A DNA stretch of 64,000 nucleotides from Bacteroidales bacterium (GCA_015061085.1 SUXG01000005.1:1-64000), one strand, 5' to 3'; numbered from the stretch's first letter, positions 19,099 through 30,068 are shown. The notes: a model not told the origin generated them from the sequence alone. Numbers and translations: made by a program.

Positions 19099-19827
19099 AT
19101 GAATTTTCAAAATCAAAATCCAAATCCAACAACTCCTCCTCCATTTTATGGACAGAGGTCAGTAGTCGATCAGACAAATGCTGTGCTTAAACGTGTATAT
19201 GTGCGAATGTTCATCGGATTGCTTATCTCTGCATTCTGTGCAGTCGGTGTGGCAAGTTCGCCTGTGGCCTTTAACTTCATATTCGGCAACCAATTGGTTT
19301 ATTGGGGAATGTTCATCGCAATGATTGCAATGGCTTGGACCATTCCTGCTCGCATCAACAAGATGTCGACAGGTACTTGTCTCTTGCTCTTCGCGATATT
19401 CTCAGCGTTGATGGGTTGCTCATTGGCTTCAATCTTTGTGGTTTATCAACTTGGCTCAATCGCATCTACATTTTTCATCACAGCCGGACTCTTTGGTGTA
19501 ATGAGCATTTATGGCTACTTCACCAAAAGCGACCTTTCGAAGATGGGTACATTTCTTTCGATGGCACTTATCGGCTTGATTATCGCTTCAGTGGTCAATA
19601 TCTTCCTTGCAAGTTCTATGCTCGGATGGATAGTTTCATTTGCCGGCGTGATTATCTTCACAGGTTTGACAGCGTGGGATACTCAGCAGATTAAGCAACT
19701 TGCGGCGATGAACCTTGAGCCTTCAATGGCCGATAAATTGGCGACAATTGGCGCATTGAATCTCTACCTCGACTTCATCAACCTCTTCCTCTTCTTGCTC
19801 CGTTTCCTCGGTGCCAGCCGTGACTAA
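19099..19827 (+). CDS. Bax inhibitor-1/YccA family membrane protein
   Basis: 7-TM pattern, FTGLTAWDTQQIK...LNLYLDFINLFLFLLRFLG. Confidence 0.9.
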   Translation: MNFQNQNPNPTTPPPFYGQRSVVDQTNAVLKRVYVRMFIGLLISAFCAVGVASSPVAFNFIFGNQLVYWGMFIAMIAMAWTIPARINKMSTGTCLLLFAIFSALMGCSLASIFVVYQLGSIASTFFITAGLFGVMSIYGYFTKSDLSKMGTFLSMALIGLIIASVVNIFLASSMLGWIVSFAGVIIFTGLTAWDTQQIKQLAAMNLEPSMADKLATIGALNLYLDFINLFLFLLRFLGASRD

Positions 19828-20083
19828 TAGGGAATAAAGCAATATAAAAGCATCAATTGAGGGATCGTATCGTCAGATATGGTCCCTCAGTTGGTATTTG
19901 TGGATTTTTATATAACCGAAAAGTGGTCGGTCATATAGAAATAGTATTAACTAACGTTAACAAATAAATGCAATAAAGTTGCATTATTTGAGGACTAAAT
20001 TTGCAATGTCGAAAGCGATAAACTTCAAAATCTATTGACAGATGATGAGGTAAAAATATTTCGGCAATAGTATTAATAATAAA

Positions 20084-20185
20084 ATGAATGTTGATATGAA
20101 AAAGCAGATTCCTTTCTCGTTAGTAATGATTTATCTCATGACAACAACAATTGTATTGCTTTCATTGAAGAATTTCTTATTGTAA
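20084..20185 (+). CDS. Putative 33-aa small membrane peptide
   Basis: MNVDMKKQIPFSLVMIYLMTTTIVLLSLKNFLL, one TM; TAAATTTG at 19996-20003; hairpins downstream. Confidence 0.35.
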   Translation: MNVDMKKQIPFSLVMIYLMTTTIVLLSLKNFLL

Positions 20186-20273
20186 TTGCCGGCTATTCTT
20201 CGCTGAGTAATTGAATGCGGCGAAGAATGTCACACACAATCTTCCATGATGTAAATTGCATATTGCAATGCGG

Positions 20274-20309
20274 GGCGAAATCGATAGTCGGTTTCGCCTC
20301 GGTTTTTTT
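20274..20309 (+). terminator. Intrinsic terminator
   Basis: GGCGAAA...TTTCGCC then ggTTTTTTT. Confidence 0.65.
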
Positions 20310-20344
20310 ATGTCTTTGAAATTACGACTTATGTGCTGGAATTG

Positions 20345-21229
20345 TTAGCGTGTCCCCCAAAGGAGTTTGTTGCGCAATGTTTTGGCGAAATTGTCGTCAG
20401 CGCGTCTCATGACTAAAATTGGGAAGTTGGCTTTATGGATAGAAATGATAGAGTTGCAAGGCAGACTGAATGATCGACCGTCAAGGCTTATTCGATATGT
20501 CTTGGCTCTTGATTTTGTGCATGCTTTGATGACTGCAGTAGAGTCAATTACGAGTGGACGCATGGTTAATGAGTGAGGAGCAATTGGCGATAATATCCAA
20601 TTGTCAAGAGTCGGGCGAAGTATCGGTCCACCGACCGACATGTTGTAGCCTGTAGAACCTGTCGGTGTCGAAATAAGCAGTCCGTCGGCTTGATAATCGG
20701 TGAGATATGAATTGTCTACCATTGTTTCGACCGTAATCATCGATGCTGTGTCTTGTTTAAGAATGGCAACTTCATTGAGGGCGTATGGCCAAAATCCATC
20801 GGGGATATATGGTGCTTCAATCTTCAAAACAGAGCGAGATTCTACGATCAAACGATTTTCTGTGATGTCGTCAACGATGGTTTGCGGATTTTCGATGTCG
20901 CACATTGACAAGAAACCGAGATGACCGGTATTGATGCCCAAGATGGGAATTTGTCTGTCGCCAACCCATCCGGCTGTTCGAAGGAAAGTGCCGTCACCTC
21001 CGATGCTGAGCACAGCTTTTGCATTGGCAGGGACATCATGTGTCTCGATGCATGATGTTGGAAGTGAGTTAAGGTGCTCTTTGAGGTAGGAGAAGAGATG
21101 CTTATGTATTGCGATAGTGAAGCCATCGGAGTCGAGGCGAGAAAGAAGCTCGCCGATTTGTTGCAAGTATTGCTCTTGGCGTCGGCTGCCATATATGGCA
21201 ATTGTCGGATGTGAGGGATTGTAGGTCAT
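20345..21229 (-). CDS. nadK: NAD kinase
   Basis: AVLSIGGDGTFLRTAGWVGD, GINTGHLGFLS, DGLLISTPTGSTGYNMSVGGP. Confidence 0.95.
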   Translation of the reverse strand: MTYNPSHPTIAIYGSRRQEQYLQQIGELLSRLDSDGFTIAIHKHLFSYLKEHLNSLPTSCIETHDVPANAKAVLSIGGDGTFLRTAGWVGDRQIPILGINTGHLGFLSMCDIENPQTIVDDITENRLIVESRSVLKIEAPYIPDGFWPYALNEVAILKQDTASMITVETMVDNSYLTDYQADGLLISTPTGSTGYNMSVGGPILRPTLDNWILSPIAPHSLTMRPLVIDSTAVIKACTKSRAKTYRISLDGRSFSLPCNSIISIHKANFPILVMRRADDNFAKTLRNKLLWGTR

Positions 21230-21240
21230 TTGTATGGGGT

Positions 21241-21780
21241 TTAAACGTTTAGGAGAGCGGCTAAATGAGCAAGGCGTTCGGCGGCGATTTCTGCATGGAC
21301 AGACTGCTTTGAGAATGTCGAGACGACTTCAAAGCCGTGTCGGCGAAGGGAGTTTGCTACAGATGTAGGGTCGAAATGGCGAACACGTAGGCAGACGTTG
21401 ATTTTTTCATCATCGGAAGGTGAAGAAAACATATCGACCAAATGCGCATCGGCATCTTCTACAGCCATGGCAATGGCAGAAGCCGAGTAGTCGTGATGGC
21501 TACATTTAATGTTGATTATAGAACTATCATCGCGTGCAACAATCGTTTTGCATAGCCCCTCTATCAGTGATTGACTATCAATATATCCGATAATTTGTCC
21601 GCTTTCGCTGACCGGTAGCACTATGTCTGCATAATCAGAGAAATGCTGCAAGACTTCAATGATAGGAGTCTCGGCATCAATCTCTTTTATTCTGTGAGCC
21701 GTTTCTAAATCAGTATTGACCTCATGATTTGAAGCAGAAGCAAAAGACAAACGTGGCGATAATATATTTTTAGCAGTCAT
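21241..21780 (-). CDS. CBS-domain protein
   Basis: Two CBS-like segments; position between nadK and pdxJ as commonly seen in Bacteroidales. Confidence 0.75.
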   Translation of the reverse strand: MTAKNILSPRLSFASASNHEVNTDLETAHRIKEIDAETPIIEVLQHFSDYADIVLPVSESGQIIGYIDSQSLIEGLCKTIVARDDSSIINIKCSHHDYSASAIAMAVEDADAHLVDMFSSPSDDEKINVCLRVRHFDPTSVANSLRRHGFEVVSTFSKQSVHAEIAAERLAHLAALLNV

Positions 21781-21950
21781 AAAAAACCATTGATAAAATA
21801 TGGTAAAATCAAAATATTTTATCTATTTTTGCATTCTAAAATCTCTGATAATAGAAGCATTTTTGATAATGAAAGCCAAAGGTACAAAATTTGTGCCATT
21901 CGCTCCAAAAAATGCAAAAAATTATCGGCATAATAAAAAAGAAAAAGAAA

Positions 21951-22670
21951 ATGACAGTTTTAAGTGTAAATATCAATAAAGTGGCAACTCTTCGCAATGC
22001 TCGAGGAGAGAATATGCCTGATGTACAAAAATTTGCGATAGATTGTGAGTCGTTTGGTGCGCAAGGAATCACTGTGCATCCTCGTCCTGATGAACGCCAC
22101 ATCACAAGAGCTGATGTCTACAAATTGCGTCCATTGGTCAATACAGAGTTTAATATCGAAGGCTATCCGTCGGAAGAATTCATGCAGCTTGTGTTGCAAG
22201 TAAAGCCTGAGCAAGTGACACTTGTGCCGGATAAGCCGGGCGATTTGACATCGAGTGCCGGCTGGGACGTAGTCAACAATATGGACTTCTTATCGAGTAT
22301 CGTTGATCGACTGAAAGAAGCTGGTATTCGCTCGTCGATATTTGTGGCAGCCGATGTAGATCAGATACGTGCAGCGGCAAAGACAGGTGCCGACAGAATT
22401 GAATTATATACAAAACCGTATGTCGATAGCTATGAAAAAGATCGCGAAGAAGCAGTCGCTCCATTTGTGGAAGCTTCTAAAGTGGCACATAGCGTAGGTT
22501 TGGGAGTAAATGCAGGTCATGATTTGAATCTTCAAAATTTGCGCTATTTCTTCGAGTCATTGCCTTATTTGAATGAAGTCTCAATCGGTCATGCGTTGAT
22601 CAGCGACGCATTATATATGGGTATCGAAGCTACAATCAAGGCTTACAGAGAGTGTTTGAAAGAAATTTAA
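21951..22670 (+). CDS. pdxJ: Pyridoxine 5'-phosphate synthase
   Basis: [24 protein letters not shown]...[12 protein letters not shown]...[15 protein letters not shown] at 21951 preferred over 21891. Confidence 0.95.
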   Translation: MTVLSVNINKVATLRNARGENMPDVQKFAIDCESFGAQGITVHPRPDERHITRADVYKLRPLVNTEFNIEGYPSEEFMQLVLQVKPEQVTLVPDKPGDLTSSAGWDVVNNMDFLSSIVDRLKEAGIRSSIFVAADVDQIRAAAKTGADRIELYTKPYVDSYEKDREEAVAPFVEASKVAHSVGLGVNAGHDLNLQNLRYFFESLPYLNEVSIGHALISDALYMGIEATIKAYRECLKEI

Positions 22671-22692
22671 GATTTTTAATATAGTGTAACTT

Positions 22693-23337
22693 ATGGCAGC
22701 AACATCATCGGCACAGGCATTATCGCTTTGGAATTTGACTTTAGAAGGTGGTATTATCATGATTCCGCTTGCAGTGCTTCTACTTGTCAGTATTTATATC
22801 TTTGTAGAGCGTTGCATCGTAATATACAAAGCGTCAAAAGAAGATGCGACTTTCATGAAAAGAATACGTGACTACATCCACGAAGGAGAAATAGAGAGTG
22901 CAACAAAATTGTGCAAAGTCACCAATACGCCATACTCTCGTTTGATAATGAAAGGGCTGACACGCATTGGTCGTCCGATGAACGATGTGCTTGTCGCAAT
23001 AGAGAACACCGGAAACATAGAAGTTTCAGCTTTGGGTCGTGGGTTTACATGGCTTTCGACTACAGCTGCCGCTGCTCCGATGTTAGGTTTTTTGGGCACA
23101 GTGACAGGTATGGTCGAAGCATTCTTCGCTATGTCGAATGCCGGATCTGCAGCCAATATCTCTGTGTTGTCGGGAGGTATCTACGAAGCATTGGTTACGA
23201 CAGTAGCCGGTCTTATTGTGGGTATCATCGCGCTATTTGCCTACAATTTCCTTGTTTCAAGAGTCAATCGTGTGATGAGCAATCTTGAAGCAAAGACAAT
23301 GGAATTTATGGACCTTCTTAATGAGCCTTCTTTATAA
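22693..23337 (+). CDS. exbB: MotA/TolQ/ExbB proton channel family protein
   Basis: APMLGFLGTVTGMVEAFFAMSNAG...ISVLSGGIYEALVTTVAGLIVGI. Confidence 0.9.
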   Translation: MAATSSAQALSLWNLTLEGGIIMIPLAVLLLVSIYIFVERCIVIYKASKEDATFMKRIRDYIHEGEIESATKLCKVTNTPYSRLIMKGLTRIGRPMNDVLVAIENTGNIEVSALGRGFTWLSTTAAAAPMLGFLGTVTGMVEAFFAMSNAGSAANISVLSGGIYEALVTTVAGLIVGIIALFAYNFLVSRVNRVMSNLEAKTMEFMDLLNEPSL

Positions 23338-23355
23338 GCATAAAAGAAAAACGAA

Positions 23356-23853
23356 ATGGCACTAAAGAAGCAATATTCATCACTCGCCACATTCTCGATG
23401 TCGTCAATGACGGATGTCATATTTCTATTATTGATATTCTTCATGGTCACATCGACACTGATTAATCCGGCAGCAATAGAAGTGGATTTGCCACAAAGCA
23501 GTGAGCAGACATCTCTCAAACCTGTGACTGAAGTGTATATGGACAGTCTGACAAATCTTTATGTGGTGGAAAATCGCCATGACTCAGTGGCAGAAAAGGC
23601 GACACCTCGTCCGGTGTCGTTGCAAGAATTGATGGCAGCGCTTACTCTCATTCAGCAGCAAGATTCGCTTAGAGCTGTGGCTTTATATGCCGACACAAAG
23701 GTGGAATATGGCAAGGTAATGGAAATCCTTGATGTCGCTGCACGACGCAACCTCAAAATGGTGCTTGCGACCAAATCATCTCAACGAGTGCAAGACGCCG
23801 AAAAGGAAATTTTGGCAGGTGATGCTTATGCAATGCCTGCGGAAAATCAATAA
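23356..23853 (+). CDS. exbD: Biopolymer transporter ExbD/TolR
   Basis: SSMTDVIFLLLIFFMVTSTL; VALYADTKVEYGKVMEILD. Confidence 0.9.
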   Translation: MALKKQYSSLATFSMSSMTDVIFLLLIFFMVTSTLINPAAIEVDLPQSSEQTSLKPVTEVYMDSLTNLYVVENRHDSVAEKATPRPVSLQELMAALTLIQQQDSLRAVALYADTKVEYGKVMEILDVAARRNLKMVLATKSSQRVQDAEKEILAGDAYAMPAENQ

Positions 23854-23871
23854 AACAAACACATTATCTCA

Positions 23872-24627
23872 ATGAACAGCAATGAACTACGCGATAAATT
23901 GATAGCGGCTGCAACTACAATAGTGGTCGCCATAATCCTATTGTTGTGGTTGTCGTTAGAAACGATTAATTGGGATAAAGATGCGGCGCTTGCTCAAAAC
24001 CAAAATATCATTGAGCAGGAAGAAGAATTGTTTATAGAGCCGGAATTACTCAATTTGGGAGAACCGGATGCTTTGGCATTTGATGAGCCGTCACCGGCAC
24101 CACAAGGCGAGCCCGAAGAGTCGCAAGAGCAAATCGACAAAATAGTTACTCCCGGAGAAAGCGAAAAGCCGACCAATGCGACAGAAAAATTGGTCGCATC
24201 GCAGAAGGAAAGCCCGGTGACGACAAAAGAACCGGCAAAGACCGAAGAGCCGGAATCAAAGATCAGCTCCGCAATGAAAGACAAATTCTCTCCTAAAAAC
24301 GGAAAGACCGATGGCAAAAATGATTCTGCCGGAGCAGGCGGCACAGGAGCCGGAGTCGTGGGCAGCATAAATGGACGTACATTCAAAGGTTGTGCGCTGC
24401 CTTCGGTTAAGGTCAATAAGCCGGTGACAATCTATGTCAGCATAGTGGTCGATGAAAGTGGCAAAGTGATTGATGCACAATTTAAGAGTGACAAAGGAGC
24501 AGGAGCCGGCAATCAGGCATTGCGCAATGCTTGTGTCAAGGCTTCTTACAATGCTCGTTGGTCGGAAAAGAAAGGGGAACCACGCGCTAAAGGCACACTC
24601 ACTTGGAACCTCAAACCTCGCTCATAA
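23872..24627 (+). CDS. TonB-like energy transducer
   Basis: N-terminal TM, Pro/Glu-rich spacer, C-terminal IYVSIVVDESGKVIDAQF...TonB-C-like; after exbB-exbD. Confidence 0.75.
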   Translation: MNSNELRDKLIAAATTIVVAIILLLWLSLETINWDKDAALAQNQNIIEQEEELFIEPELLNLGEPDALAFDEPSPAPQGEPEESQEQIDKIVTPGESEKPTNATEKLVASQKESPVTTKEPAKTEEPESKISSAMKDKFSPKNGKTDGKNDSAGAGGTGAGVVGSINGRTFKGCALPSVKVNKPVTIYVSIVVDESGKVIDAQFKSDKGAGAGNQALRNACVKASYNARWSEKKGEPRAKGTLTWNLKPRS

Positions 24628-24868
24628 GGTAAACGTTAACGGACCAATGTCATTGTATCGGTGGTATTGATGATGTCGCGAAATCAATGAAGTGTATAAC
24701 AGTTGTTAATTTTGGGCGAAAAATCGTAATCGTTGGCAAATCTTGGTGAAATATTGGGTTAAGTTTGTGGAAATCATCAACAATTTGTAATTTTGTCGAA
24801 TTATTATATTAGGGTAATTGTGCGAAAGGAGCAAAAGTGTGCCCAAAACTTAAATTTTAAAGACAGAG

Positions 24869-25711
24869 ATGGAACAAAATTACGATATACGTCCAGAAGT
24901 GTTGACTTATGAAGATGTGGTCAAAATGATCCCGTCATTAAAGGGTCACCGCAAAATGGTGAATGCTGTGTTTAAGTTTTTATCTATTGATAAAGTGAAC
25001 GCAGTACATTCGCGTTATCATAAGACACCGGGCATTCCGTTTTCGCATGCGTTGGTTGAAAAAGAGTTTAAAGTGAAATTACGTGTCGATAATGAAGATG
25101 TATTGGAGCGTTTCAAAGAAGGAGCGTTTATCACAGTGAGCAATCATCCGTTAGGTGCATTCGATGGTATTTCTCTGTTACACCTTGTTGGTCGTCATCG
25201 TCCGGACTTCAAGGTGATGGTCAATATGTTTTTAAATCATCTATCGGCAATGCGTCCGAGTTTTATCGCAGTCGATCCGTTTGCGAGCAATGATCCTGAG
25301 AAGAAAGCTGTGTCGATGAAAGGTATCAGAGAGGCAATGAAGTTGGTCAAGAGTGGCTCTCCGATAGGCTTTTTCCCGGCAGGTGCGATGTCGAGGGTAA
25401 ACAAGGAATTACGCATCATGGATCGTGAGTGGCAACCTACAATTTTACGCCTTATTCAGCAGATGAAAGTTCCGGTAGTGCCGATCTATTTTCATGATCG
25501 CAACAGTACATTCTTTAATGTGCTTGGTGCTATCAGTTGGCAATTGAGAACATTGCGACTGCCTAAAGAAGTGTTTTTGCGTCAGGGCAAAGAGATGCAC
25601 ATCAGCATTGGCGAACCAATAATGCCGGAGGAGCAGGCAAAGTATGCCACAACGGATGAATTGGGCAAATTTTTATACAACAAGACATACGAATTGAGAA
25701 AATATAAGTGA
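24869..25711 (+). CDS. Lysophospholipid acyltransferase family protein (PlsC-like)
   Basis: VSNHPLGAFDGISLL (NHxxxxD), FFPAGAMSR. Confidence 0.85.
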   Translation: MEQNYDIRPEVLTYEDVVKMIPSLKGHRKMVNAVFKFLSIDKVNAVHSRYHKTPGIPFSHALVEKEFKVKLRVDNEDVLERFKEGAFITVSNHPLGAFDGISLLHLVGRHRPDFKVMVNMFLNHLSAMRPSFIAVDPFASNDPEKKAVSMKGIREAMKLVKSGSPIGFFPAGAMSRVNKELRIMDREWQPTILRLIQQMKVPVVPIYFHDRNSTFFNVLGAISWQLRTLRLPKEVFLRQGKEMHISIGEPIMPEEQAKYATTDELGKFLYNKTYELRKYK

Positions 25712-25712
25712 T

Positions 25713-26903
25713 ATGGAGGCAAATGTCAATGTGTCGGCAGAGGTGGTTCAAGCCAAGCAGAGATTTTCGATAATAGGAAATTCTCCGGCGCTTGTCAATG
25801 CAGTGGAAAGGGCTATCAAGGTGGCTCCAATCGACTTGTCGGTACTTGTCACCGGGGAAAGTGGAAGCGGGAAAGAATTTTTTCCGAAAATAATCCACGC
25901 CTACGGGTCGCGTAAACATAATAAGTATATTGCAGTCAACTGTGGAGCAATCCCTGAAGGGACTATCGATAGTGAATTGTTTGGACATGAGAAAGGCTCG
26001 TTTACAGGGGCTATTTCAGCGCGTAAGGGCTATTTTGAAGAGGCCAACGGAGGAACAATATTTCTTGACGAGGTGGCAGAGTTGCCGATGACTACACAGG
26101 CACGCTTGCTTCGTGTGCTTGAGACAGGAGAATTTATCAAAGTCGGATCATCGACAGTACAGAAGACGAATATTCGTATCGTGGCGGCGACGAATGTCGA
26201 TTTGGTCAAAGCCGTGGCAGAAGGAAAGTTTAGAGAAGATTTGTACTATCGATTATCGACGATTCAGATTCATGTCCCTCCATTGAATGCCAGAGGAGCA
26301 GACATCCCATTGCTTGCGAGAAAATTTGCAAGTGATTTTTCAGAGAAATATCTCACTCCGATGATTCGTTTTAGCGAAGATGCGCGTAGAGTGATGATGC
26401 TATATCGCTGGCCTGGCAATGTCCGACAATTAAAGAATGTAGTAGAGCAGATAGCACTCTTTAATGCAGGAGAAGAAGTGTCCGGTTCGGTCATCAAAGA
26501 ATATCTTCCTTCTCGCGACACCGGCTCGACATCGATCGTGGCAGCTCGTCAGACGCCATCTTATGAGACAGAACGTGAAATGTTGTGGCAAATGGTGTTG
26601 GCAATGAAAAATGAGATTCAAGAATTGCGAGGCATGGTGTCAAATGGTCAAGATGCAGGCTATAAGCATAAATCGATAGTCGATGAACCGAATCCGTTTG
26701 AAGTGAAGTCCCGATCATTGGTGAACTATCATGATGAGGGGTTTGTCAAATACGATGAGCCGACGACTCTTGAAGACACTGAAAAGGAGACAATTTTGCG
26801 CGCACTTGAAAGAAATGGCGGCGTGAGAAAAAAAGCAGCACAAGAACTTCATATCTCGGAACGAACATTGTATCGCAAGATAAAAGAATATGGTTTGGAA
26901 TAA
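25713..26903 (+). CDS. Sigma-54-dependent transcriptional regulator (AAA+ plus Fis-type HTH)
   Basis: VTGESGSGKEFFPKIIH, GSFTGA, GTIFLDEVAELP, KKAAQELHISERTLYRKIKEYGL. Confidence 0.93.
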   Translation: MEANVNVSAEVVQAKQRFSIIGNSPALVNAVERAIKVAPIDLSVLVTGESGSGKEFFPKIIHAYGSRKHNKYIAVNCGAIPEGTIDSELFGHEKGSFTGAISARKGYFEEANGGTIFLDEVAELPMTTQARLLRVLETGEFIKVGSSTVQKTNIRIVAATNVDLVKAVAEGKFREDLYYRLSTIQIHVPPLNARGADIPLLARKFASDFSEKYLTPMIRFSEDARRVMMLYRWPGNVRQLKNVVEQIALFNAGEEVSGSVIKEYLPSRDTGSTSIVAARQTPSYETEREMLWQMVLAMKNEIQELRGMVSNGQDAGYKHKSIVDEPNPFEVKSRSLVNYHDEGFVKYDEPTTLEDTEKETILRALERNGGVRKKAAQELHISERTLYRKIKEYGLE

Positions 26904-27432
26904 GATTAAGACAAAAAAGATAAATTGTATTCGCAACATTATAGCTGTTTGCGTAGTGGCTTTAGTCTCTGCTGCATGCACGATCAGCTATAAATTTAAT
27001 GGTTCGGCGATAAATTACGACATTTATAAGACTATTGATGTCGGGGAGTTTCCGATACGAGCTGCATTGGTCTATCCGCCTTTGCAACAGACGTTTGAAA
27101 ACGAATTGCTTGATGCAATCTCTCGTCAGACCAGACTGCAAGAAGTGGATGGCAATGCCGATATAGAGTTGACCGGTGAAATAACCGGCTATTCGCTTTC
27201 TCCACAAGCTGTCGGTGAAGACGCATACGCGACACAGACGCGTCTTACGATTTCGGTGCGTATAAAATATGTCGATCACAAGAATGAATCAAATAATAAA
27301 GATGAGACATTTTCGGCATATCGAGATTTTTCAAGCACAGAAATGTTGACAGACGTGCAAGACGAACTTTGTAGCCAAATCAGTGAAGAATTGGTGGATT
27401 TGATTTTTAATGCAACATTGGGTAATTGGTAA
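26890..27432 (+). CDS. LptE-family LPS assembly lipoprotein
   Basis: Lipoprotein-like signal VVALVSAAC; KTIDVGEFPIRAALVYPPLQQTFENELLDAISRQTRL; follows sigma-54 regulator. Confidence 0.75.
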   Translation: MVWNKIKTKKINCIRNIIAVCVVALVSAACTISYKFNGSAINYDIYKTIDVGEFPIRAALVYPPLQQTFENELLDAISRQTRLQEVDGNADIELTGEITGYSLSPQAVGEDAYATQTRLTISVRIKYVDHKNESNNKDETFSAYRDFSSTEMLTDVQDELCSQISEELVDLIFNATLGNW

Positions 27433-28181
27433 AACAGATGGATTCAAAATTGGCAGATGTACTTTTGGGACAAAGAAAAATAACGCTTGAGGAGGTAGAG
27501 TATTGGACATCTAAGTATCCGTATTTTGTCGTTCCACAATTGTCTGCATTGAAAGAAGCAGCAGAAATGACGCAAAAAGAGCGACAGAAGATGCTTGCTG
27601 CAGTGGCAGTCAGGGTTGGCGATCGCGAAGAATTGGCATCGATTATAGGTGAAGATTTGCCGGATTTTGTCGAATTTTATCCTGATTCGCAACAGCCGGT
27701 AACGACGACATCTGTGATTGATTCTTTTCTTGATACATTTGCACCGGTCGGAAGTAAGGAGACAGAGTTGCTGTCGAAAGTGTTGTTTAGCGACACTCCT
27801 GATTACGCATCGCAATTTTTAAAAGAGTCGGCAGATGAGGTTACGCCATCCGACGAAATCGAAATGACAGAAGAGGAGCGAATGATAGAACGCTTTATCG
27901 CTAAAGATAAAGCGCCATTGGCAGAAAATCCTTCGAAAAAAGAGGTTAAACCCGAATCGGAAAAATTGACCAATAAGGAAGAAGTCGCAGAAATAGTGTT
28001 GCAGGAGCCGGATAATTCGTCGTTGACCGAAAGTTTTGCCCGTGTAATGATAAAAAACGGCAATTATCGCAAGGCATTGCAAATTATTACTGAATTAAGT
28101 TTGAATAATCCGGAAAAAAGTATTTACTTTGCAGACCAAATGCGATTTTTAAAAAAATTGATTATTAACGAAAATAACTAA
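27426..28181 (+). CDS. Conserved hypothetical protein between lptE and secG (start may be 27438)
   Basis: 251-aa ORF with NPEKSIYFADQMRFLKKLIINE C-terminus. Confidence 0.7.
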   Translation: MVKQMDSKLADVLLGQRKITLEEVEYWTSKYPYFVVPQLSALKEAAEMTQKERQKMLAAVAVRVGDREELASIIGEDLPDFVEFYPDSQQPVTTTSVIDSFLDTFAPVGSKETELLSKVLFSDTPDYASQFLKESADEVTPSDEIEMTEEERMIERFIAKDKAPLAENPSKKEVKPESEKLTNKEEVAEIVLQEPDNSSLTESFARVMIKNGNYRKALQIITELSLNNPEKSIYFADQMRFLKKLIINENN

Positions 28182-28190
28182 TAGGAGAAA

Positions 28191-28547
28191 ATGTACATTT
28201 TTTTATCCATTTTGATTGTAATAGCATCATTGCTTCTAATCGGTGCTGTGTTGATTCAAAAGTCTAAAGGTGGTGGTTTGGCTTCAAACTACGCAAGTGG
28301 CAACCAAATCATGGGTTATCGTAAGACAACCGATTTTATCGAAAAAGCGACATGGGGATTGGCTATCTTCATTTGTGTATGTAGCATCGCTGCTTCATTT
28401 ACTGTGCCTCACACAATCAACAAGTCAAGTATCGAACAGACACAAGCTCCGGTAAACACAAATACAGAAGCTCCTGCTGCAAAGAAAGAAGCCGCTCCTG
28501 CACAAACAGCACCAGCAGCTACACCAGCAGCTCCAAAGGCTAACTAA
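28191..28547 (+). CDS. secG: Preprotein translocase subunit SecG
   Basis: Two TMs; LLIGAVLIQKSKGGGLASNYASGNQIMGYRKTTDFIEKATWGLA; Ala/Pro-rich tail. Confidence 0.93.
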   Translation: MYIFLSILIVIASLLLIGAVLIQKSKGGGLASNYASGNQIMGYRKTTDFIEKATWGLAIFICVCSIAASFTVPHTINKSSIEQTQAPVNTNTEAPAAKKEAAPAQTAPAATPAAPKAN

Positions 28548-28739
28548 GCAAAACATTAGTGTTGCAAAGATAACAGTGAGAGTATTGAAATATCAGTGCT
28601 CTCATTTGTCGTGTCTTGTTGTATGTGGCTGATAGGTTTTTTTTAACTGCGTGAACTAAATTAATTGTCGGTTGTAGTAATATTGAGGAGCAAGGCGAAA
28701 ATGATTGTCTTGCATCAATGGCTTTAAACCGATAATACT

Positions 28740-30068
28740 ATGAATAAACACTTGTCTGTCACGCTATGCTTATTATTATTTGTTTTGGTCGGCAGAGCGC
28801 AAATACTGACTCTCGACTCATGCCGTCGTCTCGCTGTCAGCAATAGCAAAACTATCAAGATGGCTCAGGAGAAAATCAATGTAGCCGGTTATGATAGGAA
28901 AGCTGCTCAATCATTATATTTCCCGGCATTGGATTTTAATGCTATGTATTTGCATAATCAGCATAATATATCGCTATTCGGCAGTAGTAACTTGCTGCCG
29001 GCGGCTATTTCGTCGTTATTGACTTTTGACGTCCGAAATGTTTATGCGGGAGCGTTGACTTTGACTCAGCCGATTTTTATGGGAGGAAAAATCATGACTT
29101 TAAATAGAATAGCAGACAGGGCAGGAAAGATTGCAACTTATGAATACGAAAAGACACTTCAAAACATTGTATATGAGGTGGATGAAGCATATTGGACCGT
29201 CGTCTCGTTGCAAAGTAAATGCACCCTTGCCGATAGCTATGTCTCTCTGCTTGACACGTTGTCGTTTAATGTTAATGAGATGTATTTGCAAGGGGTTGCC
29301 ACAAGAAGTGATTGTCTTTCTGTAGAGGTTAAGAGCAGCGAAGCAAGGTTGGCTCAACTTAAGGCAAATAACGGCTTGTCTTTGGCAAAGATGGCATTAG
29401 CGCAATTGTGTGGGTTTGAGATTACTGACAATTTCGAAATTGCCGATAATTTAAGTCAGGAAGATGAATTGAACATTATGGCAAATTCGGTTGATATGGA
29501 GAGCATTTATGATAAACGTCCTGATATTAGGGCTTTGTCTGAGGTAGTCGATTTGTCTCGTCAGAACGAGCGATTGGCATTGTCGGATATGTTGCCTAAA
29601 TTAGTGGTTGTGGGAGCATATACCTTCACAAATCCTAATTTAATAAATGGATTTGAAAATAGGTTTGGGGGAGGATTCAGTGTGGGAGCGACACTCTCGA
29701 TACCATTATGGCATTGGGGAGGCAATTACAATAAATTACGATCGGCAAAGGCTCAAACCGCAGTGTCGCGATTAGTACTTGAAGATGCAGAGGAAATGGT
29801 CGAATTGCAGGTGCGACAGGCTGAACTGCGATTCAAAGAAGCCGAATCGGCAGTAATGATAGCAAATAAAAATTTATCGTTGGCAGAAGAGAATATGCGT
29901 AATGCCAATATTGGTTTTGAGGAAGGAGTTATCGCAGTGGATGTTGTATTGGCTGCCCACGCGGCATGGAGACAAGCTAAAACGGAGGCGCTTGATTCGC
30001 ATATAGCATTGAGGCTGGGGGCTTTGTATCTGCAGAAAGTTATGGGTGAGGTGCTTGATGACAGATAG
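28740..30068 (+). CDS. TolC family outer membrane efflux protein
   Basis: Signal peptide, two repeats of long helices, LTLDSCRRLAVSNS... Confidence 0.9.
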   Translation: MNKHLSVTLCLLLFVLVGRAQILTLDSCRRLAVSNSKTIKMAQEKINVAGYDRKAAQSLYFPALDFNAMYLHNQHNISLFGSSNLLPAAISSLLTFDVRNVYAGALTLTQPIFMGGKIMTLNRIADRAGKIATYEYEKTLQNIVYEVDEAYWTVVSLQSKCTLADSYVSLLDTLSFNVNEMYLQGVATRSDCLSVEVKSSEARLAQLKANNGLSLAKMALAQLCGFEITDNFEIADNLSQEDELNIMANSVDMESIYDKRPDIRALSEVVDLSRQNERLALSDMLPKLVVVGAYTFTNPNLINGFENRFGGGFSVGATLSIPLWHWGGNYNKLRSAKAQTAVSRLVLEDAEEMVELQVRQAELRFKEAESAVMIANKNLSLAEENMRNANIGFEEGVIAVDVVLAAHAAWRQAKTEALDSHIALRLGALYLQKVMGEVLDDR

